From: Microlunatus elymi | GTDB taxonomy: Bacteria; Actinomycetota; Actinomycetes; Propionibacteriales; Propionibacteriaceae | Assembly: GCF_007362775.1 (NCBI RefSeq) | Contig: NZ_CP041692.1 | Location: 310,001 to 374,000 of the forward strand | Direction: 5' to 3' | Length of the DNA stretch: 64,000 nt | Part shown: positions 35,505 to 44,036 of the stretch, in pieces | Position numbering within the stretch: the first letter of the stretch is position 1 | Layout: the number at the start of each line of letters is the position of its first letter | Notes under the pieces: generated by a model | What the model was told of the DNA's origin: nothing | What the model saw: only the letters and a program-made list of their open reading frames with translations | Databases searched by the model: none | Made by a program: the position numbers and the translations under genes

Positions 35505-36560
35505 ATGCAGCTGGGGATGGTCGGTCTGGGACGGATGGGCGCGAACATCGTCCGGCGGTTGATGCACGGGGGTCACGAGTGCGTGGTCTTCGACACCAAT
35601 CCGGATTCGGTCAAGAACCTGGCGGCCGAGGGCGCCACCGGAGCTGAGTCGCTGGAGGACTTCGTCGGCAAGCTCACCGGGCCCAAGGTGGTCTGGGTGA
35701 TGATCCCGGCGAGTATCACCGGCAAGGTGGTGGACCAGGTCGCGGCGCTGCTCGGCGACGCCGACATCATCATCGACGGCGGCAATTCCAACTATCGCGA
35801 CGACGTACGCCGGGCCAAGAAGCTGTCCGAGCGCGGCATCCACTACGTCGACGTCGGCACCAGCGGCGGCGTCTTCGGGCTGGAACGCGGCTACTGCCTG
35901 ATGGCCGGCGGCTCCGACTACGCCTTCGACACGATCGAGCCGTTGCTGAAGACGATCGCTCCGGGCACCGGCGAGATCGACCGCACCCCGGGCCGCAACG
36001 GCGAACTCGCCCCGGAGGAGCAGGGCTACCTGCACTGCGGTCCGTCCGGCGCCGGCCACTTCGTCAAGATGGTGCACAACGGCATCGAGTACGGGATCAT
36101 GGCCGCCTTCGCCGAGGGCCTGAACATCCTCGACAACGCCGACGCCGGACTGCGCGAGACAGAACACTCCGCCGAGATCGCACCGCTCGAGGAGCCCGAG
36201 TACTACCAGTTCGACATCGACACCCCGAAGGTCGCCGAGTTGTGGCGCCGGGGATCGGTCATCTCGTCCTGGCTGCTGGACCTGACCGCCGCGGCACTGA
36301 ACTCCAATCCGAACCTGGACGGGCTGGCCGGCCGGGTGTCGGACTCCGGCGAGGGCCGCTGGACCGTGAAGGCTGCCGTCGACGTCGGCGTGCCGGCACC
36401 GGTGCTCGCCGCGTCGCTGTTCGAACGGTTCGCCTCCCGCGACAACGACCACTTCGCCAACCAGGTGCTGTCGGCGATGCGGCAGCAGTTCGGCGGCCAC
36501 CGCGAATTGCCGTCCGGCGACTCCCTGGAGTCCGGCGCCAACCGGGACCACGCCGAGTAA
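35505..36560 (+). CDS. gnd: 6-phosphogluconate dehydrogenase (decarboxylating)
   Basis: The enzyme oxidises 6-phosphogluconate to ribulose 5-phosphate in the pentose phosphate pathway. The 351-residue protein belongs to the short Gnd class: GLGRMGANIVRRL for nucleotide binding, IIIDGGNSNYRDDVRR, DVGTSGGVFGLERGYCLMAGG and GPSGAGHFVKMVHNGIEYGIM, with the catalytic Lys and Glu regions. ATG follows AAGGAG. Its place between dnaN and recF is common in Actinobacteria. Confidence 0.95.
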   Translation: MQLGMVGLGRMGANIVRRLMHGGHECVVFDTNPDSVKNLAAEGATGAESLEDFVGKLTGPKVVWVMIPASITGKVVDQVAALLGDADIIIDGGNSNYRDDVRRAKKLSERGIHYVDVGTSGGVFGLERGYCLMAGGSDYAFDTIEPLLKTIAPGTGEIDRTPGRNGELAPEEQGYLHCGPSGAGHFVKMVHNGIEYGIMAAFAEGLNILDNADAGLRETEHSAEIAPLEEPEYYQFDIDTPKVAELWRRGSVISSWLLDLTAAALNSNPNLDGLAGRVSDSGEGRWTVKAAVDVGVPAPVLAASLFERFASRDNDHFANQVLSAMRQQFGGHRELPSGDSLESGANRDHAE

Positions 36561-36570
36561 GGGCCCACTT

Positions 36571-36643
36571 CCACAGCCGCGCCCTCAATCGACTCCCGCA
36601 CCCGAAATTCCGCGTGCGGGAGCGATTCTTGCGCGCGCCTGTC
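36571..36643. repeat. Nested palindromic element, copy 1
   Basis: CCACAGCCGCGC opens the element and GCGCGCGCCTGT closes it. Inside, CTCCCGCAC and GTGCGGGAG form a 9-bp hairpin around CCGAAATTCCGC. A related element with a perfect outer stem lies at 41975-42048. The rest of the spacer 36561-36875 holds a DnaA-box-like CTGTGGACAG near 36719 and GTTGATCTTG (36664). Confidence 0.7.
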
Positions 36644-36875
36644 TGCAGGCTGCCGCCGTCGAAGTTGATCTTGGTCGATCCACAGAGTTCTTCACACACT
36701 GGGGATTCCCGGCATCGCTGTGGACAGGAGTTGATCACGAACGAACGACGATGTTGCGCGACGAAAGTGCGGTATTTGTCGCCGAAGGGCAGCACTCTCG
36801 TTGCGCAAGTTGGTGAGACCCGCACTGCTGGCGTTCCCCGGCGGCAGCCGGACCAAGCCGACTAGGGTGATCCGC

Positions 36876-38072
36876 GTGTTCGTGGACCATCTGCAGCTGA
36901 CCGATTTCCGGTCCTACGCCGGGGTCGACGTGCCGCTCGGGCCGGGGATGACGACCTTCGTCGGGGCCAACGGTCAGGGCAAGACCAACCTGGTCGAGGC
37001 GGTCGAATACCTGTCCACGATGTCGTCGCATCGGGTTGCCTCGGAGACGCCGCTGGTTCGCGCCGGCGCCGAGTTGGCGTTGCTGCGGGCTCGGGTCCGG
37101 GCCGGGCTGGACGACAACCGCTCGCTGCAGCTGGAGATCGCGATCACTCCGGGCAAGGCCAACAAGGCCAAGCTCAACCGGTCGCCGCTACCGCGTGCTC
37201 GGGAACTGATCGGATTGCTGCGTACGGTGGTGTTCTCGCCCGAGGACCTCGCCGTGGTCAAGGGTGACCCGAGCGAACGACGCCGGTTCATCGACACCCT
37301 GGTGATCTCCCGCTGGCCGCGAATGTCGGCGGTCAAGGCGGACTACGACCGGGTGCTCAAACAGCGCAACACCCTGCTCAAGTCGTTGAGCGGACGGTCG
37401 GCGGGCGGCCGACGCGGCGAGGTGCTGGCCGAGGCCGCCAGCACCCTGGACGTCTGGGACTCCCACCTGGCCCAGGCCGGGGCGTCGCTGCTGCAAGCCC
37501 GACTCCGTACGCTGACCGAGCTGCAACCCCTGACCAGCAAGGCGTACGCGGAGATCGCGCCGACCAACAACCTGGTCGGCGCCGAGTACAAGACCTCGCT
37601 GGAGATCGCCGAGGTCGACGGCACGCCGGAACTGGAGCTGCTGACCGAGGCTTTGTTGCAGCGGATGCAGGAACGGCGTACCGATGAGATCCAGCGCGGC
37701 ATCAGCTTGGTCGGTCCGCATCGCGACGACATCGCGCTGAGCATCGGCGACCTGCCCGCTCGTGGCTACGCCAGTCACGGCGAGTCCTGGTCGCTGGCGT
37801 TGGCGTTGCGGCTGGGCAGCTTTGCGTTGCTGCGACAGGACGGAGTGGAGCCGGTGCTGGTCCTGGACGACGTCTTCGCCGAGCTGGACGCAACCCGGCG
37901 AGATCGACTCGCCGGTCAGATCCTCGACGCCGAACAGGTGCTGATCACCGCCGCGGTCGCCGAGGACGTACCGACCCGGCTGGCCGGGCGTCGCTTCCGG
38001 GTTTCCGCCGGCGAGGTGGTCGCCGACGACGTGTCCGAGGGCCCTGAGCCAGTCGAAGGGCCGACGACGTGA
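36876..38072 (+). CDS. recF: DNA replication and repair protein RecF
   Basis: RecF helps load RecA on gapped DNA. The 398-residue protein has Walker [10 protein letters not shown] (30-38), the [20 protein letters not shown] region, the ABC-type signature region [17 protein letters not shown] and Walker [13 protein letters not shown]. The start is GTG 36876, giving [14 protein letters not shown]. The last residues, EGPEPVEGP, are encoded by a copy of the dispersed CCTGAGC/GTCGAAGG repeat, so the repeat has become the C-terminal tail. The DUF721 gene overlaps the stop by four bases. Confidence 0.95.
   Translation: MFVDHLQLTDFRSYAGVDVPLGPGMTTFVGANGQGKTNLVEAVEYLSTMSSHRVASETPLVRAGAELALLRARVRAGLDDNRSLQLEIAITPGKANKAKLNRSPLPRARELIGLLRTVVFSPEDLAVVKGDPSERRRFIDTLVISRWPRMSAVKADYDRVLKQRNTLLKSLSGRSAGGRRGEVLAEAASTLDVWDSHLAQAGASLLQARLRTLTELQPLTSKAYAEIAPTNNLVGAEYKTSLEIAEVDGTPELELLTEALLQRMQERRTDEIQRGISLVGPHRDDIALSIGDLPARGYASHGESWSLALALRLGSFALLRQDGVEPVLVLDDVFAELDATRRDRLAGQILDAEQVLITAAVAEDVPTRLAGRRFRVSAGEVVADDVSEGPEPVEGPTT
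38039..38062 (+). repeat. Dispersed repeat copy inside the recF 3' end
   Basis: GGCCCTGAGCCAGTCGAAGG followed by GCC; imperfect palindrome with GGGCC-type outer arms, translated as GPEPVEGP. Confidence 0.8.
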
Positions 38073-38623
38073 GCGAGATGCGGCCAGGTCAGGAGCCCGA
38101 TCGACCGGAGAAGAACAGCCAGGAGGAGCAGAGGCCGGAGCATGACCCAACCGGGTTGGGGCTGGCCCGGGCGATCGCCGGATCGGTCGCGGGCAGCAGG
38201 TATCGGCGGCGCAAGCCGCGGCCGTCAGCGCCCCTCGAACCGCAGTCGACCGGTGCGCATCCCGACGACCGCGACCCGCAGTTGCTCGGCGCGGCCCTGG
38301 ATCGGCTGGTCGATTCGCAGGGCTGGTCCAAGGAGATCAACGTTCGGCTGCTGCTCGGCAAGTGGCCGGTGTTGGTGGGCCCGGTGAACGCTCAGCACAG
38401 CACGCCGATCGGCTACCAGGACACCGTGGTGACGGTGCGGACCGACGCGACCGCGTGGGCGACCCAGCTCCGTACGATGGCACCGCAGTTGGTCGCCAAA
38501 CTCAACGAGGCTCTTGGCGACGGGACCGTGACCCGGATCGAGATCCTCGGTCCCGAAGTGCCGTCGTGGAAGAAGGGACGACGCTCGGTCCGCGGCCGCG
38601 GACCGCGCGACACCTACGGCTGA
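38069..38623 (+). CDS. DUF721 (DciA-like) protein
   Basis: The 184-residue protein has a basic disordered N-terminal half and a C-terminal DUF721 domain ([52 protein letters not shown]). DciA proteins load or activate the replicative helicase in bacteria that lack DnaC; M. tuberculosis Rv0004 is in the same position after recF. The GTG start overlaps the recF stop (GTGA). Confidence 0.9.
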   Translation: MSEMRPGQEPDRPEKNSQEEQRPEHDPTGLGLARAIAGSVAGSRYRRRKPRPSAPLEPQSTGAHPDDRDPQLLGAALDRLVDSQGWSKEINVRLLLGKWPVLVGPVNAQHSTPIGYQDTVVTVRTDATAWATQLRTMAPQLVAKLNEALGDGTVTRIEILGPEVPSWKKGRRSVRGRGPRDTYG

Positions 38624-38641
38624 CCGCAGTCACTGCATCGC

Positions 38642-38715
38642 ACAAGAATCCTGCACCAGTTGCGTCCGACCTCACGCACCCGGCGAGCAGACCTCAACTG
38701 GAGCAGCATTCTTGT
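38642..38715. terminator. Long inverted repeat between convergent genes, probable bidirectional terminator
   Basis: Arms of 21 bases (38642-38662 and 38695-38715) pair with two mismatches around a 32-base loop; the inner CCAGTTG/CAACTGG and outer ACAAGAAT/ATTCTTGT are exact. It lies between the DUF721 gene and the reversed end of the LapA-like gene. Confidence 0.65.
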
Positions 38716-39137
38716 CATTTCGACGTGGCAGGCGCGGTAGCGCGCCGGTCCCGGCGAGCCAGCCAGCGCAACTGGATGATCCGGGCGATGCCGAGCAGGA
38801 TCACCAGGAAGGCCCCGCCGGCCGCGGCGAACAGCAGCAGCACGCCGAGCGGCATGCTGCCCTGGGCGCCGAAGTAGTGGACCGTGACGGGATCGAGGTT
38901 CTGCAGGATGAAGATCAACAGCAGCACCAGCACCACGAATCCGACGGCGACGGCGACCCAGGCGGCACCGATCCGGGTACGGGTGTTCACCGCCGGCGGC
39001 GCCGGCTTGGTCACGGCGTCGGGAACCGATTCGTCTGCAGGGACGAGCGTGCCCGAGTCCTCGGGCTGGGTCGAGTCCGTCGGCTCCGGTGACGCGACGT
39101 CATCGGACGCGATGCGTTCCTCTGGCTGATCCGTCAT
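38715..39137 (-). CDS. LapA domain (DUF1049) membrane protein
   Basis: A 140-residue protein with an acidic N-terminal region of about 55 residues and two membrane segments (IGAAWVAVAVGFVVLVLLLIFILQN, then MPLGVLLLFAAAGGAFLVILLGIARI) separated by NLDPVTVHYFGAQGS, the LapA/DUF1049 pattern. It ends in a basic tail. In other bacteria LapA assists lipopolysaccharide assembly, but the actinobacterial role is unknown. ATG 39137 gives the natural N terminus. Confidence 0.82.
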   Translation of the reverse strand: MTDQPEERIASDDVASPEPTDSTQPEDSGTLVPADESVPDAVTKPAPPAVNTRTRIGAAWVAVAVGFVVLVLLLIFILQNLDPVTVHYFGAQGSMPLGVLLLFAAAGGAFLVILLGIARIIQLRWLARRDRRATAPATSK

Positions 39138-39358
39138 GGCTCTCCGTCCGCAAGGGCCCTGATGAGCCCTGATGAGTAGTGGCCCTGATGACCTCATGCA
39201 TACCCGCTGTGGCCGGCAGGTCACCCTGCCTGAACGCTAACGGTCGGTGGCCGAGCCTCCCTGCCCATCCGTACGGCGCGCCCCAGGTCGCGATCCGGCC
39301 GGCGCTTCGATCCTGACGATGTCGTACGTGACCGACCGACACCCTAAGATCACCACCG

Positions 39359-40798
39359 ATGACCGCCCTGGCCATGCTGTGGACCGACATCCGGATCCTG
39401 TTGGTCGACACCACCAAGATCTGGTGGAAGCTGCTGCCCAAGATCCTGGCGATCTTCCTGTTCGGCTGGCTCGGCTACCAACTCGGGCTGGAGGCGGCCG
39501 TGTTCGTCGGTCAGGCCAACGCCTGGTTGGCGCTGTTGATCTTCGCCTTCTCCTTCGTCAGCAAGCTGGTCGCGGTGGTGCTGATCCTGCGACTGGTCGG
39601 CAACGCGCTCGGGCTGCGTGGGCTGATTCCCGAGGACGAGGCCGAACAGGACGATCGTGACGACGGCATCACCCGGTTGCTGGCCGTGACGCTGCTGCCG
39701 TTCCTCGGCATCTACACCGCGTTCGGGCTGGTCACCAAGGCGAGCGATCAGATGTTGATCGAGGACATGTATCGCTCGGGTGGCGCGTTTGCCGATCACA
39801 CCATCATGAGCAGCGTCCGGCTGAACGGCGACGACGTGTCGGTGTGGCGCTGGGTGTTCGTGCTGGGGCTGATCGTCGGCACCTACGTGGTCCGCCGGTC
39901 CATCGACATCGTGCACGAGCGGACCGGCTTCCGGCCGCTCGGCCTGGTCGGCACGTTCATCGAGGCGTTCTTCGTGCTGATCACGCTGACCGCCGGCATC
40001 GATGTGTTCGGCCAGATCAAGTTCTGGATCACCGATCGGCAGTTCGTGGCCTGGATCCACACCGCCGCCGAGACGATGTCCAGCGCGTTCGTCGCGCTCG
40101 GCATCAACCTGCCGGCGATCTTCACCACCATCACCGACTTCATCGGCCAGCAGGTTTGGCCGATCGTGGTGTCCGGACTGAGCGAGCCGATCTTCTGGTT
40201 GGCCATCGCCGCGCTGGTGTACGGGTCCAGCGTCATCTCGGTCGCCGAGCTGTGGCGCAAGGGTAAGCCGCTGGCCAGCCGCGTCCGGGTCGCCCGGCGG
40301 ATGCTGGAGCGGTCGGCCCGCGAGCACGAACGGGCTGAAGAGTCATCACATAAGACGGGTCTTGTCGTCGCCACCGAGGTCAAGGAGGCGTTCCTCGGCG
40401 ACATCGACGACAAGTACATGCCGACGCTGAACTCGTTGCGGTTGATCTTGCGGGCCGGGGTGATCTTCCTGGGTGCCTATGTGCTGGTGTACGCGTTGCA
40501 GCACGTCGCCGCGACCGCCTTCCTGCTGGTGATGAACCGCACTGTCGGCGGCCACGACATGAGCTTCTGGATCGTCTGGCTGCCGGGCTTCAACCTGCTC
40601 CAGGATCTGATCTTCGAACCGTGGCGGCTGTGTCTGCTGGCGGTTGCGTTGCGCCGCTGCCTGGAGATCTTCCGGATGCGGGCGGTGGTTGCCGGCACCC
40701 TGCAGCAGCAGGTGGAACGTCCGGTCACCGCCGAGCAGGTCGCCGCTGCCGATCTCGAGGCCAAGGGGCGCCCGGTGCCGCAGCAGGTGGGGATCTGA
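39359..40798 (+). CDS. Polytopic membrane protein of unknown function
   Basis: A 479-residue protein with about eight to nine hydrophobic segments, beginning IRILLVDTTKIWWKLLPKILAIFLFGWLGYQLGL. A soluble acidic loop (EDEAEQDDRDDG) follows the second pair of helices, and a charged region (RKGKPLASRVRVARRMLERSAREHERAEESS) precedes the last three. It has no transporter signature. The downstream gene starts inside its stop (TGATG), and a third gene overlaps again, so it forms a tight operon with two single-span proteins that expose a domain outside the cell. The module could serve in envelope sensing or transport. Confidence 0.75.
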   Translation: MTALAMLWTDIRILLVDTTKIWWKLLPKILAIFLFGWLGYQLGLEAAVFVGQANAWLALLIFAFSFVSKLVAVVLILRLVGNALGLRGLIPEDEAEQDDRDDGITRLLAVTLLPFLGIYTAFGLVTKASDQMLIEDMYRSGGAFADHTIMSSVRLNGDDVSVWRWVFVLGLIVGTYVVRRSIDIVHERTGFRPLGLVGTFIEAFFVLITLTAGIDVFGQIKFWITDRQFVAWIHTAAETMSSAFVALGINLPAIFTTITDFIGQQVWPIVVSGLSEPIFWLAIAALVYGSSVISVAELWRKGKPLASRVRVARRMLERSAREHERAEESSHKTGLVVATEVKEAFLGDIDDKYMPTLNSLRLILRAGVIFLGAYVLVYALQHVAATAFLLVMNRTVGGHDMSFWIVWLPGFNLLQDLIFEPWRLCLLAVALRRCLEIFRMRAVVAGTLQQQVERPVTAEQVAAADLEAKGRPVPQQVGI

Positions 40799-41400
40799 TG
40801 GCCGAGCGTGGCACGGTGCCGATCAGCCGCCGGAACCGGGTGACGGCGGTGCTGGTCGCCCTGGCCTGTGTGGTGGTAGCGGGCGTCGGGGTCAAGATCA
40901 CCGACGACCTGGACACAGGCGAGGTGGTGCGCACGGCCCGAGTCGGCGAGCCGGCCCCGTACAACGGTGGCACGCTGACCGTGACCAAGGTGACTCCGGG
41001 CACCATGATCACCAACGACTACTCCGACAACGCATTGACCACCGGCGGGATGTTCCTGCAGTTGACGGTCCGGATCGCCGCGCCCGACGGGCCGGTGGCC
41101 ACCGGTGCGTCCGGCGGTCTGGAGCTGCACAGCGGCGACCACATCTATCGCTCCTTCGGCGACACCGTGATGTCGGTGACCACCGGTTACGTGGGCACCG
41201 CCGATCTGGTCTTCGAGGTCGATCCGCGCCATCTCGACGGCGCTTACGTGGACTTCAAGAAGAGTGAGATCATCCACGTCACCCCTGCCGTGGTACGAGT
41301 CCGGCTGGGCATCACCAAGGACAACGTCGCCCAATGGCGTGCGTCAGCGAAGGGTCGCACGCTGCAGCCCGCCGACCTGCAGGAGAAGCCGATTCCATGA
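40798..41400 (+). CDS. Membrane-anchored extracytoplasmic protein (DUF4352-like)
   Basis: A 200-residue protein: basic N terminus, one membrane anchor (VTAVLVALACVVVAGVGVKI), then a domain of alternating beta strands (GEPAPYNGGTLTVTKVTP, GGMFLQLTVRIAAPDG, ADLVFEVDPRHLDGAYV) resembling the DUF4352/telokin-like Ig fold found in many actinobacterial surface proteins. Start and stop are coupled to both neighbours. Function unknown. Confidence 0.7.
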   Translation: MAERGTVPISRRNRVTAVLVALACVVVAGVGVKITDDLDTGEVVRTARVGEPAPYNGGTLTVTKVTPGTMITNDYSDNALTTGGMFLQLTVRIAAPDGPVATGASGGLELHSGDHIYRSFGDTVMSVTTGYVGTADLVFEVDPRHLDGAYVDFKKSEIIHVTPAVVRVRLGITKDNVAQWRASAKGRTLQPADLQEKPIP

Positions 41401-41945
41401 TCACCTCGAATCGGCTGTCCGATCGGGCCCGGTCCTGGATCGTCGCGATGATCGCCTTCTGCTGCGTACTGATCTTCCTGGTCGTCTGGACCACGTACGC
41501 GACCACCCATACGAAGGATCGATTCGAGCAACTGCCCGCCGGCGCCACGGGCACGCTCGCGGAGTCGACCTTCCGGGTGCTGGAGCTGAAACAGACCGAG
41601 GTGATGACCGACGGCGAGGATCAGCACCCGTCCGATGCCAACGAGGTCTGGGTGGTCGCGACCATGGACCTGACCCTGTCGCATCCGGTGAGAAATCCGA
41701 CCTGCACCCTGGAACTGGTGGCCGAGGGCAACCGGACCTGGGAGCCGGTCACCACCGAGTTCTTTGATCGATCACTGCCCCAGTACTGCGGCGGGGACAC
41801 CGACGAACATCCGATCAAGGTCGGGCAACCGTGGCGCTTCGAGCAGGTGTTCCGAGTGCCGACCCGGTTCGTCGACCACATCTACGGGGTTGCCCTCGTT
41901 GATCATGGAACCGCGGCCCCGATGAAGGTCCTCCGTCCGGCCTGA
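41397..41945 (+). CDS. Membrane-anchored extracytoplasmic protein, second in module
   Basis: A 182-residue protein with the same plan: a membrane segment (SWIVAMIAFCCVLIFLVVWTTYA) and an extracytoplasmic beta domain (ESTFRVLELKQTEVM, VWVVATMDLTLSHPV, WRFEQVFRVPTRFVDHIYGVALVDH). Two cysteines (NPTCTLEL, LPQYCGGD) could form a disulfide. ATG 41397 overlaps the previous stop in ATGA. It ends before a small hairpin. Confidence 0.7.
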   Translation: MITSNRLSDRARSWIVAMIAFCCVLIFLVVWTTYATTHTKDRFEQLPAGATGTLAESTFRVLELKQTEVMTDGEDQHPSDANEVWVVATMDLTLSHPVRNPTCTLELVAEGNRTWEPVTTEFFDRSLPQYCGGDTDEHPIKVGQPWRFEQVFRVPTRFVDHIYGVALVDHGTAAPMKVLRPA

Positions 41946-41951
41946 CCGCCG

Positions 41952-41970
41952 CACCCGATATCACCGGGTG
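41952..41970 (+). terminator. Small hairpin after the envelope operon
   Basis: CACCCG (41952-41957) pairs with CGGGTG (41965-41970), seven bases after the stop. There is no T run, so it may be part of the adjacent repeat. Confidence 0.4.
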
Positions 41971-41974
41971 GTTG

Positions 41975-42048
41975 CCACAGCCGCGCGCAAAACCGACCGC
42001 CGCACCCGTTATTCCGCGCGCGGCAGCAAGTTTCGCGCGCGGCTGTGG
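41975..42048. repeat. Nested palindromic element, copy 2
   Basis: CCACAGCCGCGCGC (41975-41988) and GCGCGCGGCTGTGG (42035-42048) form a perfect 14-bp stem. The interior CGCACCCGTTATTCCGCG resembles copy 1 at 36571-36643. It lies between two convergent genes and may terminate both. Confidence 0.85.
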
Positions 42049-42060
42049 GATGGGCGCGGG

Positions 42061-42765
42061 TCAGTAGTCGTCTTTCTTGGGGGGCAGGACTTTCAGTGGG
42101 ATCCGGATCCGGTACAGGTCGCCGCTGTCGGCGTCCCAGGTTTCCTCATCGCTGGAGGAGAACGCCGAGTTGTTGCCGTAGGTCAGCTTCCCGACACCGA
42201 GCGTGATCGTCTTGCCCGGGTTCATCGTCTTGTCGAACTCGAATTCGATCTGGTAGGCGACCGGCGGCAGCCCGGGGGTGATCATGCTCGGTCCGTCCGG
42301 TACGTCGCCCTTGCGCAGGATGTGCGAGTAGGTCGCCTCGACCGGTGTGCCGTGACGGTTGACGGCCAGAAACCATCGCTCCTGGGGGGATACCGCCTCG
42401 GTCCAGGTGTTGCGGACGGTGCCGTTGATCAGCACCTTGTTGATCACCTTGTCGTCGTACTGCTTCTGCCGCTGCACCGTGGCCTGGGTGAAGGTGAAGT
42501 CGTACGGACCGTTGGCGAACGTCTTGCCGACCGCGACGTCGGTGATCTTGTCGTCGCGGTAGTCGAAGCCGCCGAGCGCCCACACCAGCGCGAACACCAA
42601 CACCACCACCAGAACAGGGATCCCGACGCCCAGCACCCGCCGCTTCGGCCGCGGTCGCGGATCGGCCGGCGCCGACGGCGGCGCCCAGGACGAATCAGGG
42701 TCGGCATCATCGACCCAGGTCACGGCATCCGCCGCCCTCTGATCTCCAGCCCCCTGCTCCGTCAC
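42061..42765 (-). CDS. Membrane-anchored extracytoplasmic protein, convergent with the module
   Basis: A 234-residue protein with a Pro/Asp-rich cytoplasmic N terminus, one membrane segment (VLGVGIPVLVVVLVFALVWALGGF) and a beta-rich domain (VAVGKTFANGPYDFTFTQATV, INGTVRNTWTEAVSPQERWFLAV, GKTITLGVGKLTY). It shares its layout with the two preceding proteins and is probably a divergent relative or partner. It ends 13 bases from the palindromic element. Confidence 0.7.
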   Translation of the reverse strand: MTEQGAGDQRAADAVTWVDDADPDSSWAPPSAPADPRPRPKRRVLGVGIPVLVVVLVFALVWALGGFDYRDDKITDVAVGKTFANGPYDFTFTQATVQRQKQYDDKVINKVLINGTVRNTWTEAVSPQERWFLAVNRHGTPVEATYSHILRKGDVPDGPSMITPGLPPVAYQIEFEFDKTMNPGKTITLGVGKLTYGNNSAFSSSDEETWDADSGDLYRIRIPLKVLPPKKDDY

Positions 42766-42790
42766 CCGCGAGATTCTAGGCCAGCCCAGG

Positions 42791-42813
42791 GTTCCTCAGC
42801 CTGTCGAAGGACC
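42791..42813 (+). repeat. Dispersed repeat copy
   Basis: GTTCCTCAGCCTGTCGAAGG then ACC, between two genes transcribed leftward. Confidence 0.7.
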
Positions 42814-42832
42814 GAGACCCGACCCGACAGAA

Positions 42833-43978
42833 TCAGACGAAGTAGTACACCGCCGCCAGACCGACGTACACGGCACACAACACAACCCCGGACAACACCG
42901 TCATGGTTCGCCGCAACAACAACAGCGCCGGCACCGCGATCGCGATCGCGATGGTGATCAGTTCCACCGGCCGGAAATCCAACGGCAGCGCGTTGATCGC
43001 GACGGCCACCAGCACCACCGCCGGCAGCACCAGGGTGGCGACCTGGGCGCCGGAACTGAACGCGATCTGCCCGGCCAGATCGAGCCGGCCGCGGTTGGCG
43101 ATCAGGATCGCCCCGCCGTGCTCGGTGGCGTTTCCGACGATGGCCACGATCACTGCCGCGACGAAGAACTGCGGCAGCCCGGCGCTCTCGGCGAACTGCT
43201 TGATGGTGGAGGTCAGGGTCTCCGACACGCCGACCGTGGCCAGGGTGGCGACGCCGAGCACGATCAGCGCGGTGGCCAGCGGCCAGTGCTGCTCGTCGGA
43301 GTCGGGCTCCTCCCGATCGGCCAGGTATTCGGTGTGCGCGGCGTGGGCCCGGCGCACCGAGATCGTGGTGAAGCCGATGTACGCCACCAGCAGCGCGATG
43401 CAGACCGCGATCACCAGCGGACTGCCGATGCCGCCGGCGCTGTCGCCGGTGTGCCCGAGCATGGTGGTCAGCGAGAACAGCACCACCGCGAGGCCGGCCA
43501 ACATCAGCGAACCGCCCGCGGCGCGGCGATTCACCCGGCCCCGGCGGGCCACGATGGTCGAGACCCCGAGCACCAGCAAGAGGTTGCTGACGATGCTGCC
43601 GGTCAGCGACCCCAGCACCACGTCCGGCAACCCGTGCGTCACCGCCAGCACCGCGACGATCAGCTCTGGCGCGTTGCCGAAGCTCGCGTTCAGCAGCCCG
43701 GCGATCAGGGAGCCGGTGTGTTCGCCGGCGTGTTCGGTCGCCTCGCCGATCACGTACGCGATCGGCACCAGCGCCGCGACGCTGAGCCAGAAGACCAGCA
43801 CCGGCCCGGCGCCGAGCGCGTCCGCCAGCAGATCGGCCGGCACCAGCAACAGCAACAACCAGACCAGGTGCCTGGGCCGCAGCCGCCGGGCTCGTCCGAG
43901 GAGCGGTCGCCGCGTCGACCCGGCCGTCCTCGCCGGATGATCGCTGTGCGGGACGGGTCCCTCCGGCGGCCGGTTCAC
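42833..43978 (-). CDS. cax: Calcium/proton exchanger (CaCA family)
   Basis: The 381-residue membrane protein has about eleven hydrophobic segments in two homologous halves, with the cation-binding motifs GEATEHAGEHTGSLIAGLLNASFGNAPELIVAVLA and IVAIVGNATEHGGAILIANRG (alpha repeats with the key Glu residues). A loop with acidic residues (EEPDSDEQHW) separates the halves. It should exchange Ca2+ for protons. The GTG or ATG start is preceded by an Arg-rich N terminus. Confidence 0.92.
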   Translation of the reverse strand: MNRPPEGPVPHSDHPARTAGSTRRPLLGRARRLRPRHLVWLLLLLVPADLLADALGAGPVLVFWLSVAALVPIAYVIGEATEHAGEHTGSLIAGLLNASFGNAPELIVAVLAVTHGLPDVVLGSLTGSIVSNLLLVLGVSTIVARRGRVNRRAAGGSLMLAGLAVVLFSLTTMLGHTGDSAGGIGSPLVIAVCIALLVAYIGFTTISVRRAHAAHTEYLADREEPDSDEQHWPLATALIVLGVATLATVGVSETLTSTIKQFAESAGLPQFFVAAVIVAIVGNATEHGGAILIANRGRLDLAGQIAFSSGAQVATLVLPAVVLVAVAINALPLDFRPVELITIAIAIAVPALLLLRRTMTVLSGVVLCAVYVGLAAVYYFV

Positions 43979-44036
43979 GCGAGGAGCTTACGAGGCGCGC
44001 CGCCGTCGGCCCCGATCCACCCGTCCCGGCACGACC

